DNA of 7,779 nt from an uncultured Litorivicinus sp. (GTDB lineage Bacteria > Pseudomonadota > Gammaproteobacteria > Pseudomonadales > Litorivicinaceae). How positions within the stretch are numbered: position 1 is the first letter of the stretch; the number at the start of each line of letters is the position of its first letter. Both the position numbers and the translations under genes were made by a program. Under the pieces are notes generated by a model. That model did not search any database and was not told where the DNA came from. It saw only the letters and a list, made by a program, of their open reading frames with translations. Location of the stretch: positions 1 to 7,779 of the forward strand of contig CALKMT010000132.1 in NCBI GenBank assembly GCA_938091715.1, read 5' to 3'. Below, piece by piece: positions 5,874 through 7,779 of this stretch.

Positions 5874-7250
5874 ATGAGCAGTGGTAAAATTGTTCAGATC
5901 ATCGGCGCGGTAGTGGACGTTGAGTTCCCCCGCAGTGCCGTGCCGAAGGTTTACGACGCCCTAAACGTCGCAAGCGTCGGCTTGACTCTGGAAGTACAGC
6001 AGCAGTTGGGCGACGGTATCGTTCGCGCCATCGCGATGGGTTCAACCGAAGGGTTGACTCGCGGTGCTGAAGCTTCAAACACAGGCGCACCCATCAGCGT
6101 ACCGGTTGGTACCGCTACCCTGGGCCGCATCATGGACGTCCTCGGTACGCCGATCGACGAGAAAGGCGACATCGGCGAAGAAACGCGCATGCCGATTCAC
6201 CGTAAAGCCCCTTCGTTTGCTGAACAGGCCGCCTCGGCCGAGATTCTGGAAACGGGCATTAAGGTGATCGACTTGGTCGCACCTTTCGCCAAGGGCGGTA
6301 AAGTTGGCCTATTTGGTGGTGCCGGTGTAGGTAAGACCGTCAACATGATGGAATTGATTCGTAACATCGCGATCGAGCACTCTGGATACTCGGTATTCGC
6401 AGGTGTCGGCGAGCGTACTCGTGAGGGTAACGACTTCTATCACGAGATGACCGATTCAAACGTTATCGACAAGGTATCCTTGGTATACGGCCAGATGAAC
6501 GAGCCGCCTGGAAACCGTCTGCGTGTGGCACTGACTGGCCTGACCATGGCCGAGCAGTTCCGTGACGAAGGCCGTGACGTTCTGTTGTTTGTTGACAACA
6601 TCTACCGTTACACCCTGGCGGGTACCGAAGTATCGGCACTGCTGGGTCGTATGCCGTCAGCGGTAGGCTATCAGCCGACCTTGGCCGAAGAAATGGGTGT
6701 TCTGCAAGAGCGTATTACGTCAACCAAGACCGGTTCGATCACCTCGATCCAGGCCGTATACGTCCCCGCGGACGACTTGACCGACCCCTCGCCTGCAACA
6801 ACCTTTGCTCACTTGGACGCCACGGTGGTATTGAGCCGTTCGATCGCCGAGCTGGGTATTTACCCTGCGGTTGACCCTCTGGACTCGACGTCACGTCAGC
6901 TGGATCCCTTGATCATCGGTGCCGAGCATTACGACGTGGCTCGTGGTGTTCAGTCGGTTCTGCAGCGTTACAAAGAGCTCAAGGACATCATCGCGATTCT
7001 GGGTATGGATGAGCTGTCTGAAGAAGACAAGCAGACCGTTAACCGTGCTCGTAAGATTCAGCGTTTCTTGTCGCAGCCGTTCTTCGTGGCAGAAGTCTTC
7101 ACCGGTGCTCCCGGTAAGTACTGCTCACTGGCGGACACGATCGCTGGCTTTAAAGGCATTCTGGCAGGTGAGTACGATCACTTGCCCGAGCAAGCGTTCT
7201 ACATGGTCGGAACCATCGACGAAGCGCTTGAGAAAGCGAAGAGCATGTAA
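5874..7250 (+). CDS. atpD: F1 ATP synthase subunit beta (catalytic)
   Basis: A 458-residue catalytic subunit that makes ATP from ADP and phosphate. The P-loop GGAGVGKT is at 148-155, with catalytic K154. GERTREG at 179-185 supplies the general base E180 and R181 (E. coli E181, R182). The Walker B strand LLFVDNIYRYT has D241, and R245 is the phosphate-binding arginine. Y330 is the adenine-stacking tyrosine. The DELSEED lever that pushes on gamma is intact at 379-385. Each residue sits one below its E. coli number, consistent with a single deletion near the N-terminus. The start follows AAGGAG (5861-5866) with a 7-base spacer, a strong site. By a hand count, leucine is coded mainly by CTG (about 21) and TTG (about 14), a habit shared with the neighbouring genes. 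Confidence 0.99.
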   Translation: MSSGKIVQIIGAVVDVEFPRSAVPKVYDALNVASVGLTLEVQQQLGDGIVRAIAMGSTEGLTRGAEASNTGAPISVPVGTATLGRIMDVLGTPIDEKGDIGEETRMPIHRKAPSFAEQAASAEILETGIKVIDLVAPFAKGGKVGLFGGAGVGKTVNMMELIRNIAIEHSGYSVFAGVGERTREGNDFYHEMTDSNVIDKVSLVYGQMNEPPGNRLRVALTGLTMAEQFRDEGRDVLLFVDNIYRYTLAGTEVSALLGRMPSAVGYQPTLAEEMGVLQERITSTKTGSITSIQAVYVPADDLTDPSPATTFAHLDATVVLSRSIAELGIYPAVDPLDSTSRQLDPLIIGAEHYDVARGVQSVLQRYKELKDIIAILGMDELSEEDKQTVNRARKIQRFLSQPFFVAEVFTGAPGKYCSLADTIAGFKGILAGEYDHLPEQAFYMVGTIDEALEKAKSM

Positions 7251-7257
7251 AGGAGGT
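7250..7257 (+). promoter_or_regulatory. Near-perfect Shine-Dalgarno site of atpC
   Basis: AAGGAGGT, a full complement to the usual 16S rRNA 3' end, begins on the last base of the atpD stop codon and lies 5 bases before the ATG at 7263. It is the best ribosome binding site in the operon and supports the first ATG rather than the Met five residues in (7275). Confidence 0.8.
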
Positions 7258-7262
7258 CTACC

Positions 7263-7685
7263 ATGGCGAAGACTATGCAATGCAATGTCGTAAGCGCCGA
7301 GGAATCGATCTTCGAGGGCTCGGTCAGCATGCTAATCGCAGCAGGCTCCGAAGGTGACCTGGGCATCACGCCCGGTCACGCGCCCCTGATTACCGGTCTT
7401 CAGCCCGGTCCCGTACGTGTGGTCAAAGAAAACGGCGAAGAAGACGTGTTTTACGTCTCTGGCGGTTTTCTGGAAGTGGTTCCTAATACGGTTACCGTAT
7501 TGGCGGACACGGCCCTGCGTGCAGCCGACCTGGACGAAGCGGCCGCTCTGGAAGCTCAAGAGCGAGTTCGTAAAGAAATGGCAGAGCAATCCGCCGAATT
7601 CGATTACGGACGTGCGCAACTAGAATTGGCCGAAGCGGCCGGTCGTTTGCGTGTGCTGCAGCAGCTAAAGCGCCGTTCTCGGTAA
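7263..7685 (+). CDS. atpC: F1 ATP synthase subunit epsilon
   Basis: A 140-residue rotor-foot subunit that binds gamma and the c-ring; in bacteria its C-terminal helices can inhibit ATP hydrolysis. The N-terminal beta-sandwich (about 4-86) shows NVVSAEESIFEG (8-19), GSEGDLGITPGHAPLI (28-43) and VTVLADTALR (77-86). The C-terminal helical hairpin (about 88-138) is Ala/Glu/Arg-rich and ends in a basic LKRRSR. Length is normal for the family (E. coli 139). It is the last gene of the operon; a terminator begins 16 bases after its stop codon. Confidence 0.98.
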   Translation: MAKTMQCNVVSAEESIFEGSVSMLIAAGSEGDLGITPGHAPLITGLQPGPVRVVKENGEEDVFYVSGGFLEVVPNTVTVLADTALRAADLDEAAALEAQERVRKEMAEQSAEFDYGRAQLELAEAAGRLRVLQQLKRRSR

Positions 7686-7700
7686 CGTCACGTGCACCAC

Positions 7701-7729
7701 AAAAAAGGCACCCTAGGGTGCCTTTTTTT
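7701..7729 (+). terminator. Intrinsic (rho-independent) terminator of the atp operon, probably bidirectional
   Basis: GGCACC (7707-7712) and GGTGCC (7717-7722) form a perfect stem around a CTAG loop, followed by seven T (7723-7729). Six A (7701-7706) before the stem can pair with the T-run, extending the stem to 12 bp and giving a T-run on the minus strand as well. It could therefore also end a convergent transcript. Confidence 0.95.
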
Positions 7730-7779
7730 ATGCCTTGCAGATCTACAACGCGACACCTATTTGTTGCCGATCAAGAAAC

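Noticed and set aside
7684..7699. CACGTG core after atpC as a parS site
   Set aside because: Only about 10 of 16 positions match the parS consensus, and the left arm is almost entirely different. A second CACGTG at 1310-1315 fits even worse.
7730..7779. ATG at 7730 opening a + strand frame to the window end
   Set aside because: It directly follows the terminator T-run, has no ribosome site, and all three + frames are open over so short a stretch, so there is no support for coding.

Overview
The window carries a complete F1Fo ATP synthase operon in the gammaproteobacterial gene order, atpI-atpB-atpE-atpF-atpH-atpA-atpG-atpD-atpC. All nine genes are on the + strand. The 3' part of parB, the chromosome-partitioning gene, lies immediately upstream. 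The protein sequences point to a gammaproteobacterium: a single b subunit of 156 residues, a Pseudomonas-like c subunit, and the parB-atp linkage known near oriC in Pseudomonas and relatives. The genus cannot be named from the sequence alone. Base composition is moderate and even, with no sign of transferred DNA, pseudogenes, mobile elements, RNA genes or CRISPR arrays.

Layout: 1-663 is parB without its N-terminus. 664-748 is a leader holding a good sigma70-type promoter (TTGATT, 17 bases, TATACT), which fixes the likely atpI start at 749. atpI abuts atpB with no base between them. An AU-rich leader precedes atpE, and a small hairpin lies between atpE and atpF. atpF starts with GTG. atpH and atpA follow with short gaps. 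A strong 9-bp hairpin fills most of the atpA-atpG gap. atpG, atpD and atpC follow, and the operon ends at a perfect intrinsic terminator (7701-7729) that could also work in the opposite direction. The last 50 bases contain no gene I can assign.

Together, subunits a, b and c (atpB, atpF, atpE) form the membrane proton channel and rotor ring. Alpha, beta, gamma, delta and epsilon (atpA, atpD, atpG, atpH, atpC) form the catalytic head, shaft and stator cap. AtpI is an assembly/membrane helper. All key catalytic and proton-carrying residues are present, so the enzyme looks functional and proton-driven. This is a conserved housekeeping region. I found no novel system; the points worth a second look are regulatory signals in the intergenic RNA and the start-site choice for atpI.
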